DNA of 64,000 bases from Saccharofermentans sp. (GTDB taxonomy: Bacteria > Bacillota > Clostridia > Saccharofermentanales > Saccharofermentanaceae). The notes under the pieces are model-generated. The model was not told where the DNA came from. It worked only from the letters and a program-made list of their open reading frames with translations, and did no database searches. The stretch is from NCBI GenBank assembly GCA_024683485.1, contig JAIKYD010000021.1, positions 34,909-98,908 on the forward strand, read 5' to 3'. A program made the translations under genes and the position numbers. Each line of letters starts with the position of its first letter. The first letter of the stretch is position 1. Shown piece after piece: positions 45,025-54,034 of this stretch.

Positions 45025-46983
45025 ATGGGACTTATACCTGACAATGTAATTGATGAAGTTCTTACCAGAGCGGATATTGAATCTGTTGTGGGACGTTATG
45101 TCCAGCTTAAGCGGCAGGGCAGCAATATGTGGGGTCTTTGTCCTTTTCATTCAGAGAAAACGGCCTCTTTCTCTGTCAATCCTTCCAAGAATATATTTAA
45201 GTGCTTTGGATGCGGCAAGGGCGGAAATGCGATCAATTTCATAATGGAGATCGAACACATGTCTTATCCTGAAGCCATAAGATATCTGGGAGGTCTCTAT
45301 GGCGTCGAGATCCCTGAGACAGGCTATTCGGGGGACAGTGTTCAGAAGGATGCCAAGAATCGTGTAAAAGAGATCCTCAAAGAAGCAGCAAAGTTTTATT
45401 ATAAGTCGTTTAACGATCCTGTTGTCGGACAACCTGCGAGAGATTATGCCGCAAAGCGGAGTCTGACAAAGGTTACTCTGGATAATTTCGGCATAGGATA
45501 TTCTCCTATGTCGTGGAATGCCTTATACGATCTTCTGAAGGGAAAAGGATATAAGGACGAGGAACTTCTTAATTCCGGTATTTTTAAGAATTCCCCGAAA
45601 ACAAACCAGCCTTACGACATTTTCCGCGGAAGGCTCATGTTCCCGATCTTTGATTCATTCGGAACGATAATCGCATTCGGCGGCAGAGCTTTGGGTGATG
45701 AGAAACCAAAATACATCAATTCTCCTGATTCACTTGTATATAACAAGCAAAATCACCTTTATGCGATGAATTTTGCCAGGAAAGAACAGTCCAAGCAGCT
45801 CATTGTTGTAGAAGGTTATATGGATGCCATTGCCATGCATGCGGCAGGTTTTAAGAATACTGTTGCAGCATTGGGTACGTCTTTTACGGACAGCCAGCTT
45901 AAGTTATGTGCCAGACACGCAAAAGAAGAGATCGTGTTCTTTTTCGATGCGGACAATGCGGGACAGAATGCAGCCATAAGAGCCATCAAGATGATGATGG
46001 AATATCTGAGGAAACTTACCGGAATAAATATCCGTATAAGGATCGCAAAGGTCCCCGACGGAAAGGATCCGGATGAGTTCATAAGGCAGAACGGAGCTGA
46101 GAAGTTCAAAGAGGTTGTCCGTAATGCTCTTTATGTTGAGGATTATCTGCTTGACAGGGCAAAGAATGACAATACAGATTCTGAGACAGGCGCTCTTGAC
46201 CGTGGAAGATATCAGGAAGATATATGCCTTTACGGCTCGTGGATGAATGATGATATTAAGATGAGCAGGATGGCCGGTGTTGCTGCTCCTTTGCTTGGAG
46301 CCACGCAGCAGGCGGTTATGAGCCAGATGGTGAAGTTCAGGCAGATAGAAGACAAGAAACAGGCTGATCTTGATTCAAGGAACCTGGAACGTGCCCGCAG
46401 AGAAGACATAGTTCACCGCAACGAGACTGAAGCTTTCGAAGATGTGCCTGATCCGTCTGTGCCTGAGGAAGTTGTTCCGGAACAGCCGGCATTTAAGAAA
46501 GTCAATGATTCTGCGACTTCAGAGGAGATAGAACTCTTTGCCTATGCGCTGTCAATGGGCAGTGCCTTAGCTGACAAAAAACTGCTGGATAAGACTGATA
46601 TCATCAGACCCGATGATTTCTCAGGTGATACTATAAGAGAACTGGTCAGGATCTTCCTTAATATCTTTGACGGCAGGAACGAGACTCTGTTTGCCAAGAT
46701 GAGCGACTATTTCTCAAAGCTTACGATAAACGGCCAGCCGGCAGAAGACGTCATGCTCAGAGCGGTCGAATCTGCTGATAAGAGTCCTGATGTCAATGTG
46801 AAGAGAGACATGTATCTTGCTCTCCTGTTTAAAGTAAGAGAAGCGATCATCGCCCGTGAGGAAGAACGCCTTTTGAATATGAGAGGCAGTTCGGATGATG
46901 CCGGGAAACAGAAGATAGATGATATGTTAAGGAAGCTTTCTGACTACAAACAGTCACTCCGCAAAAAGATTGGAGATCTCTGA
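45025..46983 (+). CDS. dnaG: DNA primase
   Basis: 652 residues. It makes RNA primers for DNA replication. The zinc finger lies at the start (CPFHSEKTASF ... KCFGCGKGG), the TOPRIM core follows (VVEGYMDAIAMHAAG, FFFDADNAGQNAA), and a C-terminal helicase-binding region of low similarity lies beyond about residue 470. It overlaps trmK by 1 base. In many Firmicutes the sigma factor gene rpoD follows dnaG; here it does not. Confidence 0.96.
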   Translation: MGLIPDNVIDEVLTRADIESVVGRYVQLKRQGSNMWGLCPFHSEKTASFSVNPSKNIFKCFGCGKGGNAINFIMEIEHMSYPEAIRYLGGLYGVEIPETGYSGDSVQKDAKNRVKEILKEAAKFYYKSFNDPVVGQPARDYAAKRSLTKVTLDNFGIGYSPMSWNALYDLLKGKGYKDEELLNSGIFKNSPKTNQPYDIFRGRLMFPIFDSFGTIIAFGGRALGDEKPKYINSPDSLVYNKQNHLYAMNFARKEQSKQLIVVEGYMDAIAMHAAGFKNTVAALGTSFTDSQLKLCARHAKEEIVFFFDADNAGQNAAIRAIKMMMEYLRKLTGINIRIRIAKVPDGKDPDEFIRQNGAEKFKEVVRNALYVEDYLLDRAKNDNTDSETGALDRGRYQEDICLYGSWMNDDIKMSRMAGVAAPLLGATQQAVMSQMVKFRQIEDKKQADLDSRNLERARREDIVHRNETEAFEDVPDPSVPEEVVPEQPAFKKVNDSATSEEIELFAYALSMGSALADKKLLDKTDIIRPDDFSGDTIRELVRIFLNIFDGRNETLFAKMSDYFSKLTINGQPAEDVMLRAVESADKSPDVNVKRDMYLALLFKVREAIIAREEERLLNMRGSSDDAGKQKIDDMLRKLSDYKQSLRKKIGDL

Positions 46984-47678
46984 TGCAGATCCTTACTGTA
47001 AGGCTCGAAATGGTTTTTGAACAGGTGAGAATGGCCTGTAAGGAACCGGGTGCGGGAAGAGTTATCGATGTCGGATCTGATCACGGATATCTTGCGGTTA
47101 GATGCCTTGAAGAAGGACTTGCCGGTTCTGTTGTCTGTACCGAGATCCATAAAGAACCTGCAAAACGGTCGGAAGAAGCCCTTAATGAAGCTGGATTTGC
47201 TGACCAGTCCAAAGTTTTTGTAACAGACGGACTTGCTGGTGTTCTGCTAAAAGATAAAGATATAGTCGTTATTGCCGGAATGGGCGGTCTTAACATGATA
47301 GACATCATAACCCGTGCGCTTAACGACAATGGCAGTGAAGTCCTGAGTAATGTTACCTTTGTGCTTCAGCCTCAGAAATCCAATGACCTGGTCAGAAGAT
47401 ATCTGGCGGAAAACGGCTTTGTTCTTGAAGATGAGACGGTTTGTTATGACAGGGATATATTCTATAATTGTTTAAGAGCTGTCTATGAAGGAACCGGCAG
47501 GACTCTATCTGATGAGGAGGCTTGTTACGGACCTTTGCTTCTTAAGAAGTATTCTGACGGTGATAAGGATGTAGCGGCATATTTTGATCATCTGGATAAA
47601 ATTTTCGAGATCAGGAAGAGAAGCAACCCGGTAATAAAATCAGCTTTGGAAGAGAGAAAACGAAATGAATGTAAATGA
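46983..47678 (+). CDS. trmK: tRNA (adenine-N1)-methyltransferase TrmK
   Basis: 231 residues. A class I methyltransferase with DVGSDHGYLAVRCL as SAM-binding motif and VIAGMGGLNM as the family signature. TrmK methylates A22 of tRNAs in B. subtilis. The gene overlaps both its neighbours (1 base with dnaG, 14 bases with the nif3-like gene), the same order as in Bacillus apart from the missing rpoD. Confidence 0.92.
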   Translation: MQILTVRLEMVFEQVRMACKEPGAGRVIDVGSDHGYLAVRCLEEGLAGSVVCTEIHKEPAKRSEEALNEAGFADQSKVFVTDGLAGVLLKDKDIVVIAGMGGLNMIDIITRALNDNGSEVLSNVTFVLQPQKSNDLVRRYLAENGFVLEDETVCYDRDIFYNCLRAVYEGTGRTLSDEEACYGPLLLKKYSDGDKDVAAYFDHLDKIFEIRKRSNPVIKSALEERKRNECK

Positions 47679-48438
47679 CATCGAATTATTCCTTAACGAG
47701 ACCTTTCCGCCCGAGAATGCCTTAAGTTACGACAATGTCGGTCTTATCGCAGGCGACAGGGAGGATATCGTTACGGCTATCCTTGTGTCCCTGGATCTTA
47801 CGGATAAGGCCATTGAGGCAGCACGCAAAGCCGGAGCAAGTCTGATTGTTACCCATCACCCGATCATTTTCGGCGGTATCAAGACACTGACAAAGGATGA
47901 CGCGGTCGGAAGAACTCTGATATCACTGATCAGTTCAGGACTATCGGTTATTGCCTGCCATACTAATCTTGATCTTACAGATGAATTCGGTAATCTTGCA
48001 CTTGCAGAAAAACTCGGTGCAACAGATGCTAAACCCATAGAAGGTGCTGTTTGCGGCGTGGTTTATGAATTGAATACTAATGCCAGAATAACTCTGAGAT
48101 CATATTGTTCTGAAGTTTGTAAAGCTCTCGGATCAAGCGGAGTGATTACGATCAATAATCCTGATAATTATGTAAACAGGGTGTTTATCCAGGGCGGTGC
48201 GTTTGATGAAGATTCAATCCCGGCAATCATTAAGGCCGGTGTGGATACTGTTATTTCCGGTGAGATCAAGCATCACATCTGTGTTGCCCTTGAGCAGCAG
48301 GGCATCAATACGATAATTGCAGGGCATTCAGCCACGGAACAGGCCTATCTGCCTAAGATAAAGCAATTGCTTGCTGAAAGATTCCCGGGGATCACAATAA
48401 CTGTGAATTATAACAACGAAGTATCATCTATACTTTAA
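47665..48438 (+). CDS. Nif3-like dinuclear metal centre protein
   Basis: 257 residues. The Nif3/YqfO family hallmark residues are present: YDNVGLIAGD at the start, THHPIIF with two metal-binding His, CHTNLD, and the C-terminal GHSATEQAYLP. It is often annotated as a GTP cyclohydrolase I type 2 homologue, but its reaction is not settled. The insert found in some longer family members is absent. It lies just before the RNase P RNA gene. Confidence 0.9.
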   Translation: MNVNDIELFLNETFPPENALSYDNVGLIAGDREDIVTAILVSLDLTDKAIEAARKAGASLIVTHHPIIFGGIKTLTKDDAVGRTLISLISSGLSVIACHTNLDLTDEFGNLALAEKLGATDAKPIEGAVCGVVYELNTNARITLRSYCSEVCKALGSSGVITINNPDNYVNRVFIQGGAFDEDSIPAIIKAGVDTVISGEIKHHICVALEQQGINTIIAGHSATEQAYLPKIKQLLAERFPGITITVNYNNEVSSIL

Positions 48439-48471
48439 TTGGTTTTACGATTACAATAACTATGTTTTTCG

Positions 48472-48810
48472 GGCAGACCGAGACGATCGCGGGCGCATAA
48501 CAGGCGAAAGCCTTGCGCATGAGGAAAGTCCGGGCTCCACAGGACAGGGTGCCGGGCAGTTCCCGGTGAAGGCAACTTTAAGGAAAGTGCAACAGAAAAG
48601 AAAACCGCCCGAAAGGGTAAGGATGAAAAGGCGAGGTAAGAGCTCACCGGCGGTGTGGAGACATACCGGCCTTGTAAACCCCATCCGGAGCAACGTCGTG
48701 GTAGGCTATAACCGTTGTCCGCGGGCCTTAGGAGACGGCTTGAACGTTTTAGAGATATTACGTCTAGATAGATGATCGTCACATACAGAACCCGGCTTAC
48801 CGGTCTGCAC
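48472..48810 (+). ncRNA. rnpB: RNase P RNA, bacterial type
   Basis: About 336 bases. The helix P1 strands GCAGACCG (48473-48480) and CGGTCTGC (48801-48808) pair perfectly. The conserved core is visible: GAGGAAAGTCCGGGCTCC at the 5' end, AGAGCTCACCGG in the middle and ACAGAACCCGGCTTAC near the 3' end. It cleaves the 5' leaders of tRNAs. A TACAAT at 48452-48457 may be its -10 element. purM begins 45 bases later with no terminator between. Confidence 0.95.
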
Positions 48811-48853
48811 GGAAAACGTTAACAGAGCAATATTATTTTGGAGGATATACAAG

Positions 48854-50029
48854 ATGTCAGCAGAATCCTATCTGAGCAGAGGCGTATCACCTACTAAAGA
48901 TGATGTTAAGGCAGCAGTAAAGAATCAGTCAAAGGGTGTTTTCCCCGGAGCTTTCTGTAAACTCATTGAAGACCTTGCAGGTGATCCTGAATACTGCACG
49001 GCAATTCATGCTGACGGTGCAGGCACCAAGTCTTCCGTAGCATATCTGATGTATAAGGAAACAGGCAACTACGACTGGTTCAAAGGTCTTGCCCAGGATT
49101 CACTGGTAATGAACACCGATGACCTTGCATGCTGCGGAGTTACCGAGAACCTTATGTTATCCAATACGATAGGCCGTAATGCCCACAGGGTGGACGGCAA
49201 GGCTATCGCCAAAGTAATTGAAGGTTACGATGAGATAATTGCAAAGCTCGCTGATCAGGGTATCAATATAACCATGTGTGGCGGTGAGACAGCTGATGTC
49301 GGCGATCTTGTCAGAACCCTTATCGTTGACTCAACTCTTGTTGCAAGAGCAAAAAGATCTGAAGTGATAAATGCGGCTAATATCAAGCCCGGCAACGTTA
49401 TCGTTGGTCTTGCTTCATTCGGACAGGCTACTTATGAGGATAAGTATAATTCAGGCATGTCTTCGAACGGCCTCACAGCTGCACGTCACATGCTCCTTAA
49501 TAAGTACTACTACGAGAATTACAAAGAGTCATTCTCAGATACATTAGGTGAGGATAAGGCTTACTGCGGCAAGTACAGACTTTCAGATAAACTTCCCGGC
49601 ACAGATGTTACTGTAGGCGAGGCTATCCTTGCTCCTACAAGAACATTCCTTCCTGTTATTTCCAAGGTTCTTGCTTCTTACAGATCTAATGTTTACGGAA
49701 TCATACACTGCACAGGTGGCGGACAGGCAAAGTGCAGAGACTTCGGTACCGGAGTCCGTTATGTTAAGGATAATCTGTTTGATCTGCCTCCGCTTTTCCA
49801 GGCTATTTATGAATCCGGCGAGATCCCGATGAAAGAACTCTATCAGGTATTCAACTGCGGTCACCGCATTGAGTTCTATGTTGATGAGTCTGTTGCTTCA
49901 GGCATTATCGATATTGCTTCTTCATTTAATATCGGTGCAAAGGTTATCGGACATGTCGAAATGTCTTCAAACGGTAACACAAATGAAGTAATAATCAAAT
50001 CTAACGGCGGGGAATATGTTTATAATTAA
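48854..50029 (+). CDS. purM: phosphoribosylformylglycinamidine cyclo-ligase, long form
   Basis: 391 residues. An AIR-synthase family enzyme of purine synthesis. HADGAGTKSSVAYLM is the conserved metal and ATP-binding region, and MCGGETADVGDLV and the C-terminal half IHCTGGGQAKCRDF follow the PurM pattern. It is some 40-50 residues longer than E. coli PurM and resembles the longer form I associate with Bacteroidetes; whether it came by transfer is unknown. No other pur gene is in the window. A GGAGG site precedes the ATG. Confidence 0.82.
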   Translation: MSAESYLSRGVSPTKDDVKAAVKNQSKGVFPGAFCKLIEDLAGDPEYCTAIHADGAGTKSSVAYLMYKETGNYDWFKGLAQDSLVMNTDDLACCGVTENLMLSNTIGRNAHRVDGKAIAKVIEGYDEIIAKLADQGINITMCGGETADVGDLVRTLIVDSTLVARAKRSEVINAANIKPGNVIVGLASFGQATYEDKYNSGMSSNGLTAARHMLLNKYYYENYKESFSDTLGEDKAYCGKYRLSDKLPGTDVTVGEAILAPTRTFLPVISKVLASYRSNVYGIIHCTGGGQAKCRDFGTGVRYVKDNLFDLPPLFQAIYESGEIPMKELYQVFNCGHRIEFYVDESVASGIIDIASSFNIGAKVIGHVEMSSNGNTNEVIIKSNGGEYVYN

Positions 50030-50081
50030 CTAAAGCAGGACAATACCTGCTTAATAAATTAAACTAAAGGCAGGTGTTGTT

Positions 50082-50771
50082 ATGGACTCAGTTAAAAAGT
50101 ACGTTGCAGAGTTTATCGGTACATTCACGCTTGTGCTTGTCGGATGCGGTACAGCAATGTTGGTTGGTTGTGATGCTGCTAACGGCGGCGGTTATGTTCT
50201 TACTGCTTTTGCATTCGGTCTTGTTATCGTAGGCATGGCATATTGTGTTGGCAATGTATCCGGCTGCCACATCAATCCGGCTGTTTCCCTGGCTTGTCTT
50301 ATCTCCGGAAGAATGGACGTCAAGGATTTCTTCTTATATTTCCTCAGCCAGACGTTAGGTGCCATCAGCGGTGCAGCTTGTCTCAAGATAATCTTCAGCC
50401 TCGGTAATGTTACTGACATGACTGGCGGTCTTGGTTCAAACGGTCTTGCCGGAGTAAACGGCAGTGCTGTTGCAGGCCTTATCGTTGAGATCCTTCTTAC
50501 ATTCATCTTCGTTCTCGTAATCCTCGGTGTTACAGATCCTGAATTCAAGCACGGCTCTTTTGGCGGTGTTGTAATCGGATTCTCACTTGTTATGGTACAC
50601 ATCCTTGGTATCGGCCTTACCGGTACTTCTGTTAACCCTGCACGTTCCATTGGACCTGCGCTCTTCGCAGGCGGTGCTGCACTTTCATCACTTTGGGTTT
50701 TCATCGTTGGACCTTTTGCTGGTGCCGCTCTTGCTGCTCTTGTTTACAAGTTCATTGGCAAGAAAGGGTAA
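50082..50771 (+). CDS. aquaporin of the MIP family
   Basis: 229 residues, six membrane helices plus two half-helices. The NPA motifs are at residues 65-67 (GCHINPAVSLA) and about 186-188 (GTSVNPARSIGP). The His (VMVHILGIG), Thr (TGTSV) and Arg (NPARS) near the second NPA match the narrow water-selective filter of AqpZ, so water rather than glycerol is the likely substrate. A small hairpin (AAGCAGG / CCTGCTT) lies in the 52-base gap before it. Confidence 0.9.
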   Translation: MDSVKKYVAEFIGTFTLVLVGCGTAMLVGCDAANGGGYVLTAFAFGLVIVGMAYCVGNVSGCHINPAVSLACLISGRMDVKDFFLYFLSQTLGAISGAACLKIIFSLGNVTDMTGGLGSNGLAGVNGSAVAGLIVEILLTFIFVLVILGVTDPEFKHGSFGGVVIGFSLVMVHILGIGLTGTSVNPARSIGPALFAGGAALSSLWVFIVGPFAGAALAALVYKFIGKKG

Positions 50772-50821
50772 TTAAATACTGAATAAGCCATTTGGTTCAT
50801 TATTAACCCGACCGGGTATTG

Positions 50822-50854
50822 AAGGGGTTGTCTCAGGAGATGGGACAGCCCCTT
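50822..50854 (+). terminator. hairpin after aquaporin gene
   Basis: The 11-bp stem AAGGGGTTGTC / GACAGCCCCTT is perfect apart from one G-U pair. The T-run after it is poor. It belongs to the same family as the hairpins at 24492, 28697 and 44943. Confidence 0.65.
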
Positions 50855-50965
50855 CTACTATCCGGAAAAGTTCGACAAGATATCAATATCGAACGGGATA
50901 ACCGGCAGCCGCATATATTTATTTTATTAATCTCATTTTCGGATTTCGTTGTAAAAAAACATCAT

Positions 50966-50998
50966 AAAAAGAGCTGCCTCATTTAATTGAGACAGCTC
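50966..50998 (-). terminator. glnA: intrinsic terminator of glutamine synthetase gene
   Basis: Read on the minus strand, GAGCTGTCTCA pairs with TGAGGCAGCTC and is followed by a TTTTT run. It lies 22 bases beyond the glnA stop codon. The sequence CTGTCTCA links it to the terminator family on the plus strand. Confidence 0.85.
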
Positions 50999-51019
50999 CT
51001 GAAATTCAAATAATTCAAT

Positions 51020-52930
51020 TCAGATCTGGTTGTCGCAGTAAGTCTTATACTTGTTCTTGAGTTCGTTCATTGCATTCTTCATTGCACGCTGATACTCGGA
51101 AGTCTTCTCCCAGTCGCCGGATTTGACTGCGGCCTTGATCCTGGTGAATATGGAAGCTTGGACATCAGTGTCCTTTGCAAGCAGGCGCTTAAGGTCTTCG
51201 ATATCTGTCCAGAGTCTGTCATCGTAGCTTACAGAACCGTCATCGGATCTTGTAATGCTCCTGATGAGTGAGAGATTGGCAGGAATGATCTTTTCCATGA
51301 GTTCCATCTCCCAGCGGACGAGCATTGCCTGATAGTAAGAAGATAGCAGCTGCTCATCGAAAACATTGCCTCTGCAGAGAATCTCTGCAATAGCGGGATC
51401 TTTCAGTGTGTTGATTGATTCATATACAGTAGCTGCAGGTGTGCCGAAGAGTCTGTCTCTCTCGTTGGAATCCATATCTTCGAAAATATCGTCCTCACAA
51501 CGGTAAAGTCTGTCTTTCTCAAGATAGTTGCTCTCCTGGCCGTAGGGCTTTATGAACTCTGCTTCCAATGCCTTGGAATCCTTGCCTGAATCAAGTGCAT
51601 ATGAAATACCGTCGAGCATTGCCTGATATACGGAGGCAAGGCAAAGGTATGTGTTTGTGTGCGGGTTGGGAGCACGGAGCTCAAATCTTGTTGCGTACTT
51701 ATTATCCTCACTTCTGACGAGTCCAAGGAGAACTGATCTGTTGCGGGAAGGTGTGTGAACGTCCATTCCGATGGAAGCGACGCAGTGTGTAGGTGCTTCA
51801 AATCCGGGTGTGAGACGCTCAAATGCATCAGTAGTAGCGGAAACAAATGGATTGATGACGTTGCTGTAGTGCTTCATGATTCCCATGAGCGAGCCCCAGC
51901 CGAATCTCGAGAGGAAATCAGAATCGGTATCTTCAGGTGCGAAGAGGTTGATCTTCTTGCCGTCCTTGAGGTAAGCAACTGCATTTACATGGGTATGTTC
52001 ACCGGAGCCGGCAACACCTGGAAGCGGCTTGGCATTGAAGCTGACATCAAGACCGTGAAGTCTGAATATCTCTTTGATGATGATCCTTGCGATAAGCTCG
52101 TAGTCAGCGCCCTGGAGAGCGTCAGAATACTTCCAGTCAACCTCGAGCTGCTCCATGATGAAGTGAAATTCGCCGGAGGAATTGAGGGAAGCTTTAACAC
52201 CACCGACTTCCTTGTGTCCCATCTCGGGATTGAAGCCGTAGTTCTCAAGGATCATTATGACCTGCTCAAGGGCAGTCCTGACAACGCCTTTCGTGCGCTT
52301 CCAGTAGGATTCTTTAAGTTCCTGTGAGATAGAGAGCTGTTCTGTGCTTATGATCTCGTCAGGTGAATTAACCCAGAATTCAAGCTCTGTGGCTGTGATT
52401 AGAGTAATGCGATCCAGTTCGTCAGGTGTAAAACAGTAGTCAGCACAAAGTGATGCATCGTTCGAAAAGCGATCCTTGATGGTGTTCTCAAAGTATTCAG
52501 CACTCTTGCGGAGGATGGATCTGGAGCAGACCTCATCATTGTTATGCTTGAGGAAAGAGGGAATACGGAGTGTACCAATCGGTTTGCCGCTCTCGTAATC
52601 GATGTGCTCGTAGTTATAGTCGACATACCAGATGACTTTGCTGTCAGGTATGAGGTCGACTTTACCGTCGTTCAGTGTGGCAATGCCGGGAAGGACAACG
52701 GAAGAACCGTCGGTCTGGACGGCTTTACCGCCTAGGTAATTCTCGATATTGTCCATAAAATCGGATATCGGGATCTTCTCGTCAGTGTCGTTGCCCATAA
52801 GGTCAACGGCCGCCAGCGAAACAAATTTGATCTCGGGGTGAGCGCTGAGGATGTTTCTGATATCCTGCGCGGAGTGGTTTTCTGCCGGTATTACATAAAG
52901 CAGATCGGGTTTAACATGGAATTCAATCAT
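51020..52930 (-). CDS. glnA: glutamine synthetase, long form with C-terminal extension
   Basis: 636 residues. It joins ammonia and glutamate with ATP. The beta-grasp N-terminal domain is followed by the catalytic domain with ELEFW (metal Glu), GSGEHTHVNAVAY, TPSRNRSVLLGLVRSE and RFELRAPNPHTNTYLCLASVYQAM. It is much longer than the 440-470 residues of GS type I; about 150 helical residues follow the catalytic core. It is shorter than GS type III. An AGAAGG site precedes the ATG at 52930. The gene stands alone, divergent from a membrane protein gene. Confidence 0.88.
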   Translation of the reverse strand: MIEFHVKPDLLYVIPAENHSAQDIRNILSAHPEIKFVSLAAVDLMGNDTDEKIPISDFMDNIENYLGGKAVQTDGSSVVLPGIATLNDGKVDLIPDSKVIWYVDYNYEHIDYESGKPIGTLRIPSFLKHNNDEVCSRSILRKSAEYFENTIKDRFSNDASLCADYCFTPDELDRITLITATELEFWVNSPDEIISTEQLSISQELKESYWKRTKGVVRTALEQVIMILENYGFNPEMGHKEVGGVKASLNSSGEFHFIMEQLEVDWKYSDALQGADYELIARIIIKEIFRLHGLDVSFNAKPLPGVAGSGEHTHVNAVAYLKDGKKINLFAPEDTDSDFLSRFGWGSLMGIMKHYSNVINPFVSATTDAFERLTPGFEAPTHCVASIGMDVHTPSRNRSVLLGLVRSEDNKYATRFELRAPNPHTNTYLCLASVYQAMLDGISYALDSGKDSKALEAEFIKPYGQESNYLEKDRLYRCEDDIFEDMDSNERDRLFGTPAATVYESINTLKDPAIAEILCRGNVFDEQLLSSYYQAMLVRWEMELMEKIIPANLSLIRSITRSDDGSVSYDDRLWTDIEDLKRLLAKDTDVQASIFTRIKAAVKSGDWEKTSEYQRAMKNAMNELKNKYKTYCDNQI

Positions 52931-53075
52931 ATTGATTAAGACCTTCTAAAAATATAATAGGGAGATTTTATCACAAGTCTTACGGTATGAGTAATTTATG
53001 ACGAGGAATTTTGTCTGTTTTTATTTTTCGGGTTTTTATCGTAAAATTATAGAACTGAAGAATCTTGGAGGCTGA

Positions 53076-53912
53076 ATGTTTCTTACGGTAGTCAAAAGTA
53101 TTTTCGATATAGACAATGTCGGCAAGCGGTGGGGAGTCCGTATCCTTTATCTGATAACGGTCATCCTTAATGCCGGGATCCATTTCAATCCCTGGGCCGA
53201 CACTGACTTCACGCCTCTTCAGAACTGGGCAATGACTGTTTATGACATGACCGATTATGATCCGGATAAATACAACGACCTGATGCTTAATATTCCGTTG
53301 AGTACGGGCAACCTTATCTATCTGTTCTCGGCCATTATCAGCGTGATAATCCTTTTGGCCAGTGCGTATCTGTATGCGGCGGTATTCGTAAGAGAGTTCC
53401 GCAAAGATAAGATCGCGCAGATCAAGGACCCGGATCCGGAGGTCGTGAATTACGCCATTTCGCATATTCCTGATAAACCGATCAAGATCTCCGAACTTAT
53501 CGGAAGACTCGTTCTTATTATGCTTATATCTATCGTGGTGGCGCTGCCGGTAATCACCATAACGATGTATTTCATGTTCCTTGCATTGATCGGACTTCCG
53601 TTCGTGTTTACGATACCTGTTGCGTATCTGTCAGGGGATAAGGGGTTGTTCAGTTCGATCCCTTATGCTGTCAAGATGGCGAGAAAGTACTATTTCGTAA
53701 ACATGAGGAGCATAGCGATCGTTCTCTTTGCAGCGATAATCGTTGATTTTGCGGTCCCGATGCTCGCGAACGTTTCTTTGACCGCTTTCTATGTGGTTGA
53801 TGCAGCGCTTACCACATGGCTTTGGATGTCATTTGCAAGACTTGCGGGAATAGCGTACTGCACCATGAAAGATTTCCCAATCAGGGATCCAAAGAGGCCT
53901 TTTGCCATATAA
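53076..53912 (+). CDS. multi-pass membrane protein of unknown function
   Basis: 278 residues. I count about six hydrophobic segments (near 20-40, 80-105, 145-170, 170-195, 210-235, 240-262) and two polar loops; the one after the first segment is acidic (DMTDYDPDKYND). I do not recognise a family motif. The upstream AATCTTGGAGG supplies a ribosome binding site. It is transcribed divergently from glnA across a 145-base gap. A transport or membrane-organising role is only a guess. Confidence 0.7.
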   Translation: MFLTVVKSIFDIDNVGKRWGVRILYLITVILNAGIHFNPWADTDFTPLQNWAMTVYDMTDYDPDKYNDLMLNIPLSTGNLIYLFSAIISVIILLASAYLYAAVFVREFRKDKIAQIKDPDPEVVNYAISHIPDKPIKISELIGRLVLIMLISIVVALPVITITMYFMFLALIGLPFVFTIPVAYLSGDKGLFSSIPYAVKMARKYYFVNMRSIAIVLFAAIIVDFAVPMLANVSLTAFYVVDAALTTWLWMSFARLAGIAYCTMKDFPIRDPKRPFAI

Positions 53913-54034
53913 TCTGTACAAAACAACGATAAATTGACAGATTTGATTAAAAAATCTTATTTCGGCAAGATTTGTTTTTCGCTTTAATTATATTATTATT
54001 AGTCCGTCAAGAATTTTAATGGAGGTTCAGCTAT

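Noticed and set aside
48435..48782. Open frame on the minus strand within rnpB, and smaller ones
   Set aside because: RNase P RNA conserved blocks and the P1 pairing account for the region.
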